A stretch of 35,810 bases of DNA, taken from assembly GCA_964353635.1 (NCBI GenBank), contig CAYGVS010000010.1:1-35810 (forward strand). The letters run 5' to 3'. The position numbers and the translations under genes were made by a program. This document shows, one piece after another, positions 14,763 to 22,450 of this stretch; position 1 is the first letter of the stretch, and the number at the start of each line of letters is the position of its first letter. This stretch comes from JAPLVB01 sp964353635 (GTDB taxonomy: Archaea > Aenigmatarchaeota > Aenigmatarchaeia > QMZP01). The notes beneath the pieces were generated by a model. That model worked only from the letters and a program-made list of their open reading frames with translations, was not told the origin of the DNA and searched no databases.

Positions 14763-16073
14763 TTATTGGCCGAGCCAAATGCCGTTGTTTTGGGATATCT
14801 TTTCCAAAAGAAGGAACTTGGTTAAATCCTGGTTTATGCGACACCGCCAGGAAGGGGAAAATCTGTCCTTTCTCGATGAGCAGAACGTCTTGCTCAGGCA
14901 GTCGCCTGCACAATGCCACCTGCAAAAGCAATCCTCACAATAGCCTATCCTGTCCGAACTCCTGCCGGCAATCTTCCTCCAAAGCGGCTCATTAAAAACA
15001 ACCTTGTCCTTGCCGATCTTGCCCAGGATGAATTCCTTTGCCTTTGCATAAACAGGATTTGTGATCTCGAAGCATGCAGATATTTGGCCTTCCGGAAGAA
15101 CAACAAGGGCTTCCGTGGCAGCGCTACAAAAACGGTTGGAAATTGCTAACGTGGCGCCTGAATAGAAAAAATCCCTTTTGCCTGCAGAAGCTATGGAATA
15201 TGCTTCCTGAAACTGCCCAAGGAATTCAACCACAGCGCCGTTTGTCAGCGCTTGTTTCATGCCCCTGCCCCGGGGAAAAGCCGGCTCCACCTGTATGCTC
15301 TCTGCGCCTGTTTCATTGCAGACAAAGGAAACCATCCTCGCAAGGCTGCGGGCCGAATCTCTGGTCACGGTCATCCTAATCCCGTAAGGGAAAGAGCGCC
15401 TATCGAACTCCTTTATCGTCTTCATCACGACATCAAAGGAACTCCTGCCTGACCTGGTTGGCCTCTGACTGTCCTGGATGTCCTGAGGGCCGTCAAAAGA
15501 GAGGCTTAAGCTATCAAAATTATTAATTATAAAATCCCTCTTTTCCCCGTTAAAGCAACCATTGGAAGAGGCACTTACATGAGCCTTGACCCTCTTTTTC
15601 CTTGCATACTTGACGATTTGCTTCAGTGTCTCCCAATTCAAGGTAGGCTCACCGCCCCCATGGAAGCTCACCTCAAAAGCGTCCGCTTTCCTGTCAAGGG
15701 CATTCCTCTCGCCGATGTCTATGGCTCTGAAAGCCAGTTCAAGGGGCATCCTGGCCAAAGGCAATTCGCCGCTGCTAGCGTAACAGTAAACACACCTCAG
15801 GTTGCACTGGTTGGTAAGGAAGAGAACCACACAAAGAGGCTGGTATTTCGATGGCATCTCATTTGCAATCTCAGGGTCTGGGTCCAGAATTCCTGTCCTC
15901 TTAATGAACTGCATGGCTTTGGTCGCTTTTCCTTTGCCATTATTTCGGGCCATGGAAGCAATCAATTCGACCATGGCACTGTTTGCCAAGAAAGCGGTTT
16001 GTTTGAGCGGTGCGTAAACTATGAACTTGCCATGGAATGGTATGTGGAATAATTCAGCTTTCTTCATTCCCAT
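14763..16073 (-). CDS. Radical SAM/SPASM domain protein, peptide maturase type
   Basis: 436 aa. The radical SAM motif CNLRCVYCYA (about residue 90) binds a 4Fe-4S cluster with S-adenosylmethionine. VSFHGGGEPTLNWE follows, as in anaerobic sulfatase-maturating enzymes and peptide-modifying relatives. The C-terminal SPASM region has many Cys: FCSAATEALVVLPEGQISAC, then YCEDCFCRWHCAGDC and later C...C, for auxiliary clusters. The N-terminal 75 residues may hold a peptide recognition domain. Such enzymes modify ribosomal peptides or proteins; the likely substrate is the next gene. GGAGG precedes the ATG by 6 nt and lies in the last codons of the gene before it. Confidence 0.88.
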   Translation of the reverse strand: MGMKKAELFHIPFHGKFIVYAPLKQTAFLANSAMVELIASMARNNGKGKATKAMQFIKRTGILDPDPEIANEMPSKYQPLCVVLFLTNQCNLRCVYCYASSGELPLARMPLELAFRAIDIGERNALDRKADAFEVSFHGGGEPTLNWETLKQIVKYARKKRVKAHVSASSNGCFNGEKRDFIINNFDSLSLSFDGPQDIQDSQRPTRSGRSSFDVVMKTIKEFDRRSFPYGIRMTVTRDSARSLARMVSFVCNETGAESIQVEPAFPRGRGMKQALTNGAVVEFLGQFQEAYSIASAGKRDFFYSGATLAISNRFCSAATEALVVLPEGQISACFEITNPVYAKAKEFILGKIGKDKVVFNEPLWRKIAGRSSDRIGYCEDCFCRWHCAGDCLSKTFCSSRKDRFSPSWRCRINQDLTKFLLLEKISQNNGIWLGQ

Positions 16074-16076
16074 CCA

Positions 16077-16277
16077 TTACCTCCTTTTTTTCCAGAAGCC
16101 CCGGAAGGGAAATCTCATCCGAACAGGCTTCCCGATTGATTTATTATTCCTATCCCCTATGGCAAAACAAACTGCTGCGATAGAAAGAAATATTGCCATT
16201 TTGATGTAGCCTTTCATCAATGACAAAGCGGCCATGCTGAGACAAAGTATTGACCAGAAAGAAATCCACTTCTTCAT
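16077..16277 (-). CDS. Small two-segment membrane protein, paralogue A
   Basis: 66 aa from MKKWISFW, preceded by AAAGGAG. Two hydrophobic segments: ISFWSILCLSMAALSLMKG and IKMAIFLSIAAVCFAIGD. The C-terminus is basic. Paralogue of the next upstream gene (ILCLSMAALSLMKGYIKMAIFLS compares with ILCLSLAALASMEGSIKIAIFLS). Its final codons hold the ribosome site of the radical SAM gene, three bases from that start, so the two are probably coupled. Confidence 0.7.
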   Translation of the reverse strand: MKKWISFWSILCLSMAALSLMKGYIKMAIFLSIAAVCFAIGDRNNKSIGKPVRMRFPFRGFWKKRR

Positions 16278-16281
16278 TTCC

Positions 16282-16336
16282 TCTCCTTTCTTTTGATAGT
16301 TTGGCAGGCCCTTCAAGAAGAGAAAGACCTGCCATC
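16282..16336 (-). repeat. 55-bp leader repeat, copy 1
   Basis: Identical over 55 bases to 16626-16680. On the minus strand it starts GATGGCAGG, forms a stem GGCAGG / CCTGCC, and ends with the AAAGGAG ribosome site. It precedes paralogue A. Confidence 0.9.
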
Positions 16337-16363
16337 GAAGAAAACCTTAGATGGCGATCAATG

Positions 16364-16621
16364 CTACCTCACCATAGTCTGGTATATTTTGATACACAAA
16401 AGTACGCACACCAGAAAAAGCACACTATACGCCAATAATTCCATAAAGGTAAATGGCGCCCCTACTATAACTTCCGGCTTCCTCTTTTGTAAGTTATCCC
16501 ATACCGCAAAACAAATTCCTGCGATAGAAAGAAATATTGCAATTTTGATGCTGCCTTCCATGGATGCCAAAGCGGCCAAGCTGAGGCAAAGGATAGTCAA
16601 CCACTTCAAAGAAATCTTCAT
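16364..16621 (-). CDS. Small three-segment membrane protein, paralogue B
   Basis: 85 aa from MKISLKWL, preceded by AAAGGAG. Two segments shared with paralogue A plus a third at the C-terminus (FMELLAYSVLFLVCVLLCIKIY). The coding sequences of A and B differ at many positions while their 55-bp leaders are identical. No family recognised. Confidence 0.7.
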   Translation of the reverse strand: MKISLKWLTILCLSLAALASMEGSIKIAIFLSIAGICFAVWDNLQKRKPEVIVGAPFTFMELLAYSVLFLVCVLLCIKIYQTMVR

Positions 16622-16625
16622 TCCA

Positions 16626-16680
16626 TCTCCTTTCTTTTGATAGTTTGGCAGGCCCTTCAAGAAGAGAAAGACCTGCCATC
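16626..16680 (-). repeat. 55-bp leader repeat, copy 2
   Basis: Second identical copy of the 16282-16336 leader, between the 33-aa gene and paralogue B. The stem is at 16647-16652 with 16672-16677. Confidence 0.9.
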
Positions 16681-16694
16681 CGATAAGGGCCGAC

Positions 16695-16796
16695 TCAGTA
16701 CGCGATTTCGGGCCTTTTAGCATCTTTTTTAGATGCCAAAAGAACAAACACAACAGCGGCCGATGCAAACGCCGCAAAGAAAATCAGTTTCTTCAT
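16695..16796 (-). CDS. 33-residue membrane peptide
   Basis: ATG at 16796 follows a strong AAAGGAGGTG. The peptide MKKLIFFAAFASAAVVFVLL then a polar tail ASKKDAKRPEIAY forms one membrane segment, possibly a cleavable signal. No family recognised; ribosome site, hydrophobic pattern and compact spacing support it. Confidence 0.6.
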   Translation of the reverse strand: MKKLIFFAAFASAAVVFVLLASKKDAKRPEIAY

Positions 16797-16864
16797 TCTC
16801 TTTCACCTCCTTTCTTTTATTATGCGAAGGGAAAGCTCGGACACTCCCTTCGGATGGTTGGGTA

Positions 16865-17164
16865 TCATCTGCGAAGAATTTGCGAATATCGGTTGTTCAT
16901 ATGGAAGAAAAAATCCACACCCACTCCTATATTTTGCTTTTGGGGTTTGTTGGACACTTTAGGTTTAAGCGGTGCCGGACCCCAATTATACTTTTCCCAG
17001 CGGGAAACCCATTTGGGTACAAGCTGTTCCTTATAGTTATGTGCACCGCACTTGGTGCAAACGAAAATTTGCATTTCGATAGGCAAACCCGTTGATATCG
17101 AATGTACTCTCATTGTAACTTTCTCAACTTCACCCAAACATGAAAAACATACCCACTTTGTCAT
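16865..17164 (-). CDS. Small zinc-ribbon protein
   Basis: 99 aa. Two Cys pairs, CFSC at residues 6-9 and CTKC near residue 36, form a likely zinc ribbon with a beta-hairpin between (TMRVHSISTGLPIEMQIFV). The C-terminal half is basic and aromatic, without clear domains. Purine-rich AAGGGGGAATC and a more distant GGAGG precede the ATG. Possibly a nucleic-acid or protein adaptor; role unknown. Confidence 0.65.
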   Translation of the reverse strand: MTKWVCFSCLGEVEKVTMRVHSISTGLPIEMQIFVCTKCGAHNYKEQLVPKWVSRWEKYNWGPAPLKPKVSNKPQKQNIGVGVDFFFHMNNRYSQILRR

Positions 17165-17193
17165 GATTCCCCCTTTTCCTCCAATTGGTGAAT

Positions 17194-17421
17194 GGGCGCG
17201 CCTCGGGCCTTACAGAATGCTCTCCAAGGCGGCAGAAACCTGTGGAGAACGTAGCCTAGAGGCGCACCCAAAGTTCAAGAAATAGGGCAGGCTCGAATGA
17301 ATCCTGCCCGAAAACCCGAATCCTCCTTTCCTCAGAAATAGGTGGGGCGCCTCTGCCCTCCAAAGAACCTCAGTCGCGGTATCTTGCGAAAGGGGTGGGA
17401 TGGGCAGAGCGTGGCGCCCCA
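17194..17421 (-). ncRNA. Highly structured 228-nt spacer with three hairpins
   Basis: Hairpin 1: 17343-17358 (TGGGGCGCCTCTGCCC) pairs with 17402-17421, 16 bp with a 4-nt bulge. Hairpin 2: 17285-17291 GGGCAGG with 17303-17309 CCTGCCC. Hairpin 3: 17194-17204 pairs with 17259-17269 at 10 of 11 positions, with an inner stem TCTCCA / TGGAGA. It lies between the OmpA-like gene stop and the zinc-ribbon gene start. Could be a cis-regulatory leader, a processed RNA, or terminator plus leader. No known RNA family recognised. Confidence 0.5.
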
Positions 17422-17436
17422 AGGTTGGTGGTTGGG

Positions 17437-19047
17437 TTATTTAGTTAAAGTTTTTGCCGTGTTTATATCATAACCAATAAGGATATCGACACGGCGTTGA
17501 AACGCTTTCTCTAATTCGCCAGTTCCGAGCTGGAACTTCTGATTCTGATTCCAGCCTGCAGAAACGATAATGCATTTGTTCGGGTCAAGGTTCAGCGCCT
17601 TGACTACTTCTGAACCCACAGTATTCGCACGAAGACCACCAAGTCCGCCACGATTGTAAACTTCGGAATTGGAAAACCTTTTACCCTCTTTATTCTTCGT
17701 ATGGAATGTACCTTTGGGACCCTCCCCAGAAGTATACCCGACAAAATACAACTTCATGTCAGGATACTTCTGCATAAGCGGAATGACTTTCTCCCTGATT
17801 TTGAACTTGACCTCTTCCAAGATCTTGGTATTTTCGAACTTAACTCCGCCCATCTGGAAATCTTTAATTTGAGCGGAATTGAGCTCAAATCGTACCGGAG
17901 TCAATGCCGGAAGGTCAGCAAAAGGATTAACAGGAACCTCCACCCTTTTTTCCACTGTCTTTTCTATCACTGTGGGAGGAGGTGTAGGGGCTGAAGTGGC
18001 TTCCTCTTTCTTGGGCTCCTCCTTTGGAGGGGTAGTCTCAGGCTTGGGCTCTTGTTTTAATGCGGTAGGTGGTTGCGGTGGAGGACATTTGATTGTTTTG
18101 ATTTTCTTTCCCTCCTTTTCCTCCTCCCCTTCAAAACATCCACTGTCCCAAGCCGTGACGATAGCTTGGGGATAGCCGAGTTCGTCGAGCTCGGACTGCT
18201 GCCAACCTATCATACCGGCTGCTGTATAAGCCTTGTCTTTACCACTGGAGACAAGGCTGCTTTGTCCACCTCCAAATGAAATCCCTTTAGTGGTTCCTCT
18301 CGGAACCACACGGGAATCCATGTACTGGATAGCAAAGGCATTACGCCCGGACAACATTGTGGCTTCGTTCGCCCTGGCCAGAATGCCATCTGTAGTTACC
18401 TTTTTACTGCCTCCATAAAGGTAGATATTTTCTACATACTTTGCACCTTTTGGAATCCTCTGATGCAAATCGGCGAAATTGGATTCATAATTTAGCTTCC
18501 ACGGAGATTTTAAAACAGCCTTAATATCTTCCCCATCCAGCCATGTTTGGGCTTCCTTCAATGTAAGCCGAGTTGGGAAAGTATTTTTCAAATTCTCTGC
18601 TCGAACATCTGGATCAATCTCCATAGGAAACATATTCCATTGTCGTTCCCCGCTCCTAGTTGGTTGAATCGCACCAGGAAATTGAAGCTCAGGTGTCGGA
18701 ATATGCTGCCGGAACTCTTCCCCGGTCAGCTTTGGAGCTTCCGAGCTGATGCTGATATCTCCTGTTTTCACATCTTTGAAATCAACACTACCACCATTTG
18801 CAGTCGGAGTGAAGGTGTTGGTCGGGTTGTTATTGAAGGTGGGATTGACAACCGGATTGGCAGTAGCCGACGGATTATTACTAATCGGCGGTTGTCCCTG
18901 CTGGCCTTGATTATGCTGCCCCCCATGATGAGCGGGAGGCGAAGGCGAGCATTCCGGCTGCCCACAAGCCCAAGATTGGGCTGCGAAAACGAAGGCCATA
19001 GCTATCGCTAAGACCAAAATGATGAAAAGTTGCATAAGCTTCTTCAT
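17437..19047 (-). CDS. Secreted protein with OmpA-like C-terminal domain
   Basis: 536 aa. Signal peptide MKKLMQLFIILVLAIAMAFV to about residue 27, then a Pro/Gly/Asn-rich stretch, a middle domain (GISFGGGQSSL..., AYTAAGMIGWQQSELDELG), a Pro/Lys/Glu-rich linker, and from about residue 375 an OmpA-like domain: PVRFELNSAQI, LYFVGYTSGEG, and LGGLRANTVGSEVVKALNL, which matches the family motif around the conserved Arg that helps bind peptidoglycan. Such domains tie proteins to a bacterial cell wall, so a bacterial or phage origin is likely. The start follows AAAAGGAG. Largest gene of the island. Confidence 0.75.
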   Translation of the reverse strand: MKKLMQLFIILVLAIAMAFVFAAQSWACGQPECSPSPPAHHGGQHNQGQQGQPPISNNPSATANPVVNPTFNNNPTNTFTPTANGGSVDFKDVKTGDISISSEAPKLTGEEFRQHIPTPELQFPGAIQPTRSGERQWNMFPMEIDPDVRAENLKNTFPTRLTLKEAQTWLDGEDIKAVLKSPWKLNYESNFADLHQRIPKGAKYVENIYLYGGSKKVTTDGILARANEATMLSGRNAFAIQYMDSRVVPRGTTKGISFGGGQSSLVSSGKDKAYTAAGMIGWQQSELDELGYPQAIVTAWDSGCFEGEEEKEGKKIKTIKCPPPQPPTALKQEPKPETTPPKEEPKKEEATSAPTPPPTVIEKTVEKRVEVPVNPFADLPALTPVRFELNSAQIKDFQMGGVKFENTKILEEVKFKIREKVIPLMQKYPDMKLYFVGYTSGEGPKGTFHTKNKEGKRFSNSEVYNRGGLGGLRANTVGSEVVKALNLDPNKCIIVSAGWNQNQKFQLGTGELEKAFQRRVDILIGYDINTAKTLTK

Positions 19048-19074
19048 TCTTTTTTTCTCCTTTTCATTTTTTTT

Positions 19075-19263
19075 GACAACAATTTACCCAAGGCTTTTTC
19101 TTCCTGGGTTTGTTGTTGTCTTTTTTGTTGTTGATTTTTTGGATTCCTGAACTGTTTTGGAATCCGCTACACCAGCATGTGGAAAGGCCCCTCTTTCCCA
19201 TGCTATCCTCCTTTACTTGTTAAATGCCCGCATCCACACCACGATAAAATGCCACTTATCGTG
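19075..19263. repeat. Row of four strong hairpins in the OmpA-like gene leader
   Basis: 19075-19120: GACAACAA / TTGTTGTC with inner ACCCAaGG / CCtGGGT, followed by Ts on the plus strand. 19141-19165: GGATTCC / GGAATCC. 19174-19204: AGCATG-GGAAAG pairs with CTTTCC-CATGCT. 19240-19263: CACGATAA / TTATCGTG. Together they fill most of the 280-nt gap between two minus-strand genes. Confidence 0.6.
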
Positions 19264-19327
19264 ATGCCTTCCTATACATCATCCACACTACCTTACTCTT
19301 TCAATTTTCGAAGTTTTGGTCATCCTT

Positions 19328-20344
19328 TTAACCACCTCCTCTCATTGGGATATTCTCATCAGGCGGAAGTTTAACAGGTCCGATTATTATCACCTGAACC
19401 TGTTTCTCAGGCTCTGCGAGATTCACAGGGCCGAGAATTTTGAAATTAAAATCATTGGTCCCGTTAGAGTCAACGTTACCAATGATTTCAATGACCGCCT
19501 TTTCAATTTTTTCAGAGACGGCCTGCCATCCTTCCTTCTTGGTCATTAGAATTTGACCCTGAAGGTTGGTGGCTATTTCAGAGTTGATATCGGGCACTCC
19601 GGAAGAAATTTGCCCGGAAGAAGCAACTTTCTCTTCCGGGGCCGCTTCAGCCTTCTTCTGCTCCTTGAGGTAACGGAGCAGGAAAATATTCTGCTTGGCA
19701 GTCCCACGATACTTCCCTTTGCCTCCCGCCTGGAAATAAAGGTCTCTGCGGGAGCAGAAGTCGCTCTCCATCCCCAAGGACTTCAGTAAGTCCACGATGG
19801 ACATCTTGTCCGTGGGGGCCACGAACTTATGGGTTTTCTTCACGGTGGGGACTGGAGATACTTCAGCCTTCGGAGTAGAAGGCATGGATTCAAAGGCCTT
19901 TAATTCGGCCTCCAATTTGGCCAGGTTACCTTTAGCTTTGGCCAACTCGCTTTTGTTCTTGGCCAAATCACTTTGCAGCTGGGCTATTTCCGTCTGAACG
20001 TTTTGGGTGGCATAATATTTCCACCACCCACCACCTGCTAGAATTGCCAGAAGGACTACAATCACTATCCAGATCCAAACCTTACTGGATTTTTCGTCCG
20101 GGGGCTCTTTCAATTCCTCCTCATCTTTTTCAGGGTCTTGTGGTGGTTCTGCGGGAGGAGGCTCTTCCGGCTTAGCAGTGGGGACATCTGCAGGTTTTCC
20201 CTTATCCGGGCCTTGGGATTTTGCAGATTCAGGTTCTTCGACTCCACTAGCTCTTGCGGCTCGAGATTCTTCCTGTTTAGTCCATCCCTTCACTTGATTC
20301 ATTACCTCTTCATAAGTCACCACTTTCTTGGCATCCGTTGTCAT
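19328..20344 (-). CDS. Membrane-anchored coiled-coil protein
   Basis: 338 aa from MTTDAKKVVTYEE, preceded by AAAGGAG. A Pro/Glu-rich cytoplasmic stretch (about residues 30-85), one membrane segment VWIWIVIVVLLAILAGGGWW, a heptad-like coiled coil (QTEIAQLQSDLAKNKSELAK and on), then an external domain with DLYFQAGGKGKYRGTAKQN and a C-terminal part repeating IGPV / LGPV strands. No family recognised. The layout resembles anchored structural or scaffold proteins; it neighbours the OmpA-like protein. Confidence 0.7.
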   Translation of the reverse strand: MTTDAKKVVTYEEVMNQVKGWTKQEESRAARASGVEEPESAKSQGPDKGKPADVPTAKPEEPPPAEPPQDPEKDEEELKEPPDEKSSKVWIWIVIVVLLAILAGGGWWKYYATQNVQTEIAQLQSDLAKNKSELAKAKGNLAKLEAELKAFESMPSTPKAEVSPVPTVKKTHKFVAPTDKMSIVDLLKSLGMESDFCSRRDLYFQAGGKGKYRGTAKQNIFLLRYLKEQKKAEAAPEEKVASSGQISSGVPDINSEIATNLQGQILMTKKEGWQAVSEKIEKAVIEIIGNVDSNGTNDFNFKILGPVNLAEPEKQVQVIIIGPVKLPPDENIPMRGGG

Positions 20345-20484
20345 TTTCTTTCTCCTTTCAATTTTCTTTTCCCAGTCAGTGTAACTCCCGACCATCCACT
20401 ATGTGGACCGGGCCTTTACTGGGGTTTAATGTTTAGAAATCCTTTTCTCAAGCTTCCTGTTTCCAGAAAGCCTCAGGAAAGGAG

Positions 20485-20510
20485 GGCAGGCCTGGAAAGC
20501 AAGGCCTGCC
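20485..20510. repeat. Perfect GGCAGGCCT hairpin before the coiled-coil gene
   Basis: Stem GGCAGGCCT / AGGCCTGCC (9 bp, perfect), loop of 8. The same GGCAGG / CCTGCC core is in both 55-bp leaders and, extended by one base, at 17285-17309, which makes it a recurring intergenic motif of the island. Confidence 0.75.
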
Positions 20511-20521
20511 GAGTCTAATCT

Positions 20522-21069
20522 TTAGGGAGTGAATTCTACCACCACCCCTCCTACAGGCGAAGGCCGAACATTTAAGTTCTGCACGCCGTCAGCTTGGACA
20601 GCGTACCTCCCCTGAGGGTTTCTATCTACATTTACGTTCCAGCCATGAACGGCTGGAGGATGCTGCTGAGGGTACTCTGGATGGTGTTGCAGTGGTCTTG
20701 TGAGCCACCGCTCCTTCAAGAAGTTTTTGCCCTGCTCTGGCAGCAGGGGATGGTGTTTTCTATATTTATTTTGGGATGGCTGTGTACCAGGAGGCTCTTG
20801 TCTTCTGGCCTGTACATGAGGGCCCACATGGCTCTCCAGCCTTTCTTTTTCCTGAAAATCAAGTCACGTCTCAAAAGGATATCCATCCCTTCATCCCTTC
20901 TCTTCTGGGGGATGAATTTGTCCTGCCACACATCACTCTTGAGGGATATCGTTATTGGTATGGTTCCTCTGAAATCCCGGAACCCCTCAATATAGCAAAC
21001 AATGTATGGACCATGTTTGCCATTCTCGTTAATAAAGCCTATTTTGGCCCTAACATAGGGTGGCGACAT
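20522..21069 (-). pseudogene. Hypothetical protein with apparent frameshift near 20720-20830
   Basis: A frame from ATG 21069 (preceded by AGGAGGTG) reads MSPPYVRAKIGFINENGKHG through WRAMWALMYRPEDKS and stops at 20716. A second frame, open from about 20827 to 20522, ends with GRYAVQADGVQNLNVRPSP and VVVEFTP, which looks like real protein, but has no ribosome site. One indel between about 20720 and 20830 would join them into a protein of about 180 aa. Sequencing error, decay, or programmed shift cannot be told apart here. No family recognised. Confidence 0.5.
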
Positions 21070-21072
21070 CCT

Positions 21073-21297
21073 TCACCTCCTGGTTGACTGTTTCTTCTCT
21101 ATTTTCCTTCTCTTCTTCAGAATGAGCTCGTGTAGTCCAAACAGTGGTAAGTTCAAGGAATCAAAGTCGAGCTCTTCTGAGCAAAGTTCCTTAATCTTAT
21201 GGGTCAATTCGGGACTATTGCCAACGTCAGTCTCTCCCCAACATTCGGAAGGGACACTTCCTATGTCATCCAACTTCAATATCCATCCTTTTCTCAT
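21073..21297 (-). CDS. Small acidic-then-basic hypothetical protein
   Basis: 74 aa, ATG preceded by AAAGGAGAAAAGGG. Acidic middle (ECWGETDVGNSPELTHKIKE, CSEELDFDSLNLP) and a basic C-terminus (KKRRKIEKKQSTRR). The stop lies 3 nt before the next gene. Not recognised. Confidence 0.55.
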   Translation of the reverse strand: MRKGWILKLDDIGSVPSECWGETDVGNSPELTHKIKELCSEELDFDSLNLPLFGLHELILKKRRKIEKKQSTRR

Positions 21298-21381
21298 CCC
21301 TTTTCTCCTTTTTCCTAGTTTCCTTTAGTCTTTCGGACACTGCATGTGACCAGCGCCACGAAGTCCTAAGCCTGTTCCTTT

Positions 21382-21693
21382 TCACCTCCTTTCCTTTCGA
21401 GTCTCTTCCTTTACCTTGCTGTCGCCCCTTAGCCACATAAAAAGGGCGATCATAATTAAAACGACCACAGTTATCCCAATTGGAATAACATAGCCTTGAG
21501 ATCTCTCCCACCAATTGGGAGTCTGGACAGGTTTTACTGTCCTCAGGTTTTTTGGCGGGGAAGGTTTTTGCTCCGCTGCAGAAACCTTGACCTCGGCTTT
21601 GGAGGTCATCAGGGCTTTATTGTATGAGAAATAAAGCCCCATGGAGATAATGACTCCAAAAAAAACAAGAACTAAAATGCAAATCCATTTCAC
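21382..21693 (-). CDS. Small two-segment membrane protein
   Basis: 103 aa. First segment WICILVLVFFGVIISMGLYF, then a polar loop of about 45 residues (KPSPPKNLRTVKPVQTPNWW), second segment VIPIGITVVVLIMIALFMWL, and a basic tail. An AAAGGAG lies upstream. Not recognised. Confidence 0.65.
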   Translation of the reverse strand: MKWICILVLVFFGVIISMGLYFSYNKALMTSKAEVKVSAAEQKPSPPKNLRTVKPVQTPNWWERSQGYVIPIGITVVVLIMIALFMWLRGDSKVKEETRKERR

Positions 21694-21721
21694 CGTCCTT
21701 TTTTCTCCTTTCTTTTTGTTT

Positions 21722-21811
21722 TTATCTCCTGGGGAGTAACCTCAGGAGGTAAGGGATTCTTAGGATTGCCAAAGAAACTTTTAAGGCAATCCAAATCAAC
21801 ACTTTCTTCAT
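21722..21811 (-). CDS. 29-residue membrane peptide
   Basis: ATG at 21811 follows AAAGGAGGTGAAAAA. The peptide MKKVLIWIALKVSLAILRIP ends with YLLRLLPRR: one amphipathic or membrane helix with a basic tail. A longer frame through the same codons exists but lacks a ribosome site. Confidence 0.55.
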   Translation of the reverse strand: MKKVLIWIALKVSLAILRIPYLLRLLPRR

Positions 21812-21842
21812 TTTTTCACCTCCTTTTTTTGGTTTGCAAGCA

Positions 21843-22247
21843 TTATTCATCATTTGAGCTAGAAGTTGAATCGCTGCTGCTAATACTCTCGCTTTGTCCA
21901 GATTCTCTGCTCTCACTTTCCGGGACATCAAAACTAGCTCCAGCACCACCGGATTCTCCGCCTTTGCCTTTGAATCTTTCTTCAGTGTCCTCCATCTCGT
22001 GATGTTGGTGGTGATCCAACAATGAACTGGTAATTATTGCACCAGTTACCAAACCGATGTTGTCATCATCTTCTTTTCTTTCGCGTCCTGAAACTTGCTC
22101 ATCACGGCGATCTTGCTTCTTTTCTGGTTCACGGAATCTTACTTCTCGTTCTACCAGAATTCTTCCGGTTCCGCCACATTTGGGACATTTGCGACGGAAA
22201 AAACCTATTTTGCCTCTTCCTCTGCATCTTTCGCAAATCTTTGTCAT
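21843..22247 (-). CDS. DnaJ-type zinc-finger protein with acidic Ser-rich tail
   Basis: 134 aa. The N-terminus holds CERCRGRGKIG and CPKCGGTGRI, two CxxCxGxG units as in the DnaJ zinc-binding domain, here only one pair. Then a charged stretch (RFREPEKKQDRRDE), a short hydrophobic piece (IGLVTGAIITSSLL), a His-rich spot (DHHQHHE), and a Ser/Glu-rich tail. Start preceded by AAAGGAG. First island gene on this strand. Role unknown; possibly a small co-chaperone or adaptor. Confidence 0.7.
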   Translation of the reverse strand: MTKICERCRGRGKIGFFRRKCPKCGGTGRILVEREVRFREPEKKQDRRDEQVSGRERKEDDDNIGLVTGAIITSSLLDHHQHHEMEDTEERFKGKGGESGGAGASFDVPESESRESGQSESISSSDSTSSSNDE

Positions 22248-22283
22248 TATTTTTTCTCCTTTCTTAGAATTTTGTTAATAGTC

Positions 22284-22450
22284 AACCCAAGACATTGGTT
22301 AACAGTGCAAAAGACCACGAAAGACAGTCTTGGGTTAGAATTAAATCTAATTTGATAAGCACCAAAGACGCACGATTTCTTGCGTCTTGACGCTGCATTT
22401 TCCTGCACTTCTTGCATTCTATGTGAATTGAATCAACAATTTTTCAATTC
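22284..22450 (-). promoter_or_regulatory. Structured leader of the island's first gene
   Basis: The 347-nt stretch from 22248 to 22594 carries no gene. It holds three hairpins: 22284-22293 AACCCAAGAC with 22327-22336 GTCTTGGGTT (10 bp); 22365-22372 AAGACGCA with 22381-22388 TGCGTCTT; 22425-22432 GAATTGAA with 22443-22450 TTCAATTC. A promoter probably lies here, but I see no clear -35/-10 or TATA box. The family palindrome at 22529 lies beyond it. Confidence 0.45.

Noticed and set aside
17210..17422. 70-codon minus-strand frame in the structured spacer
   Set aside because: It lies wholly over strong inverted repeats and has no ribosome site; the structure explains the sequence better.
19075..19120. 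Terminator for a plus-strand gene
   Set aside because: The hairpin plus T-run is well formed on the plus strand, but I see no plausible plus-strand gene before it.
21266..21514. 82-codon minus-strand frame between the 21073 and 21382 genes
   Set aside because: It overlaps both neighbours in another frame, is very basic, and has no start with a good ribosome site; the neighbours have such sites.
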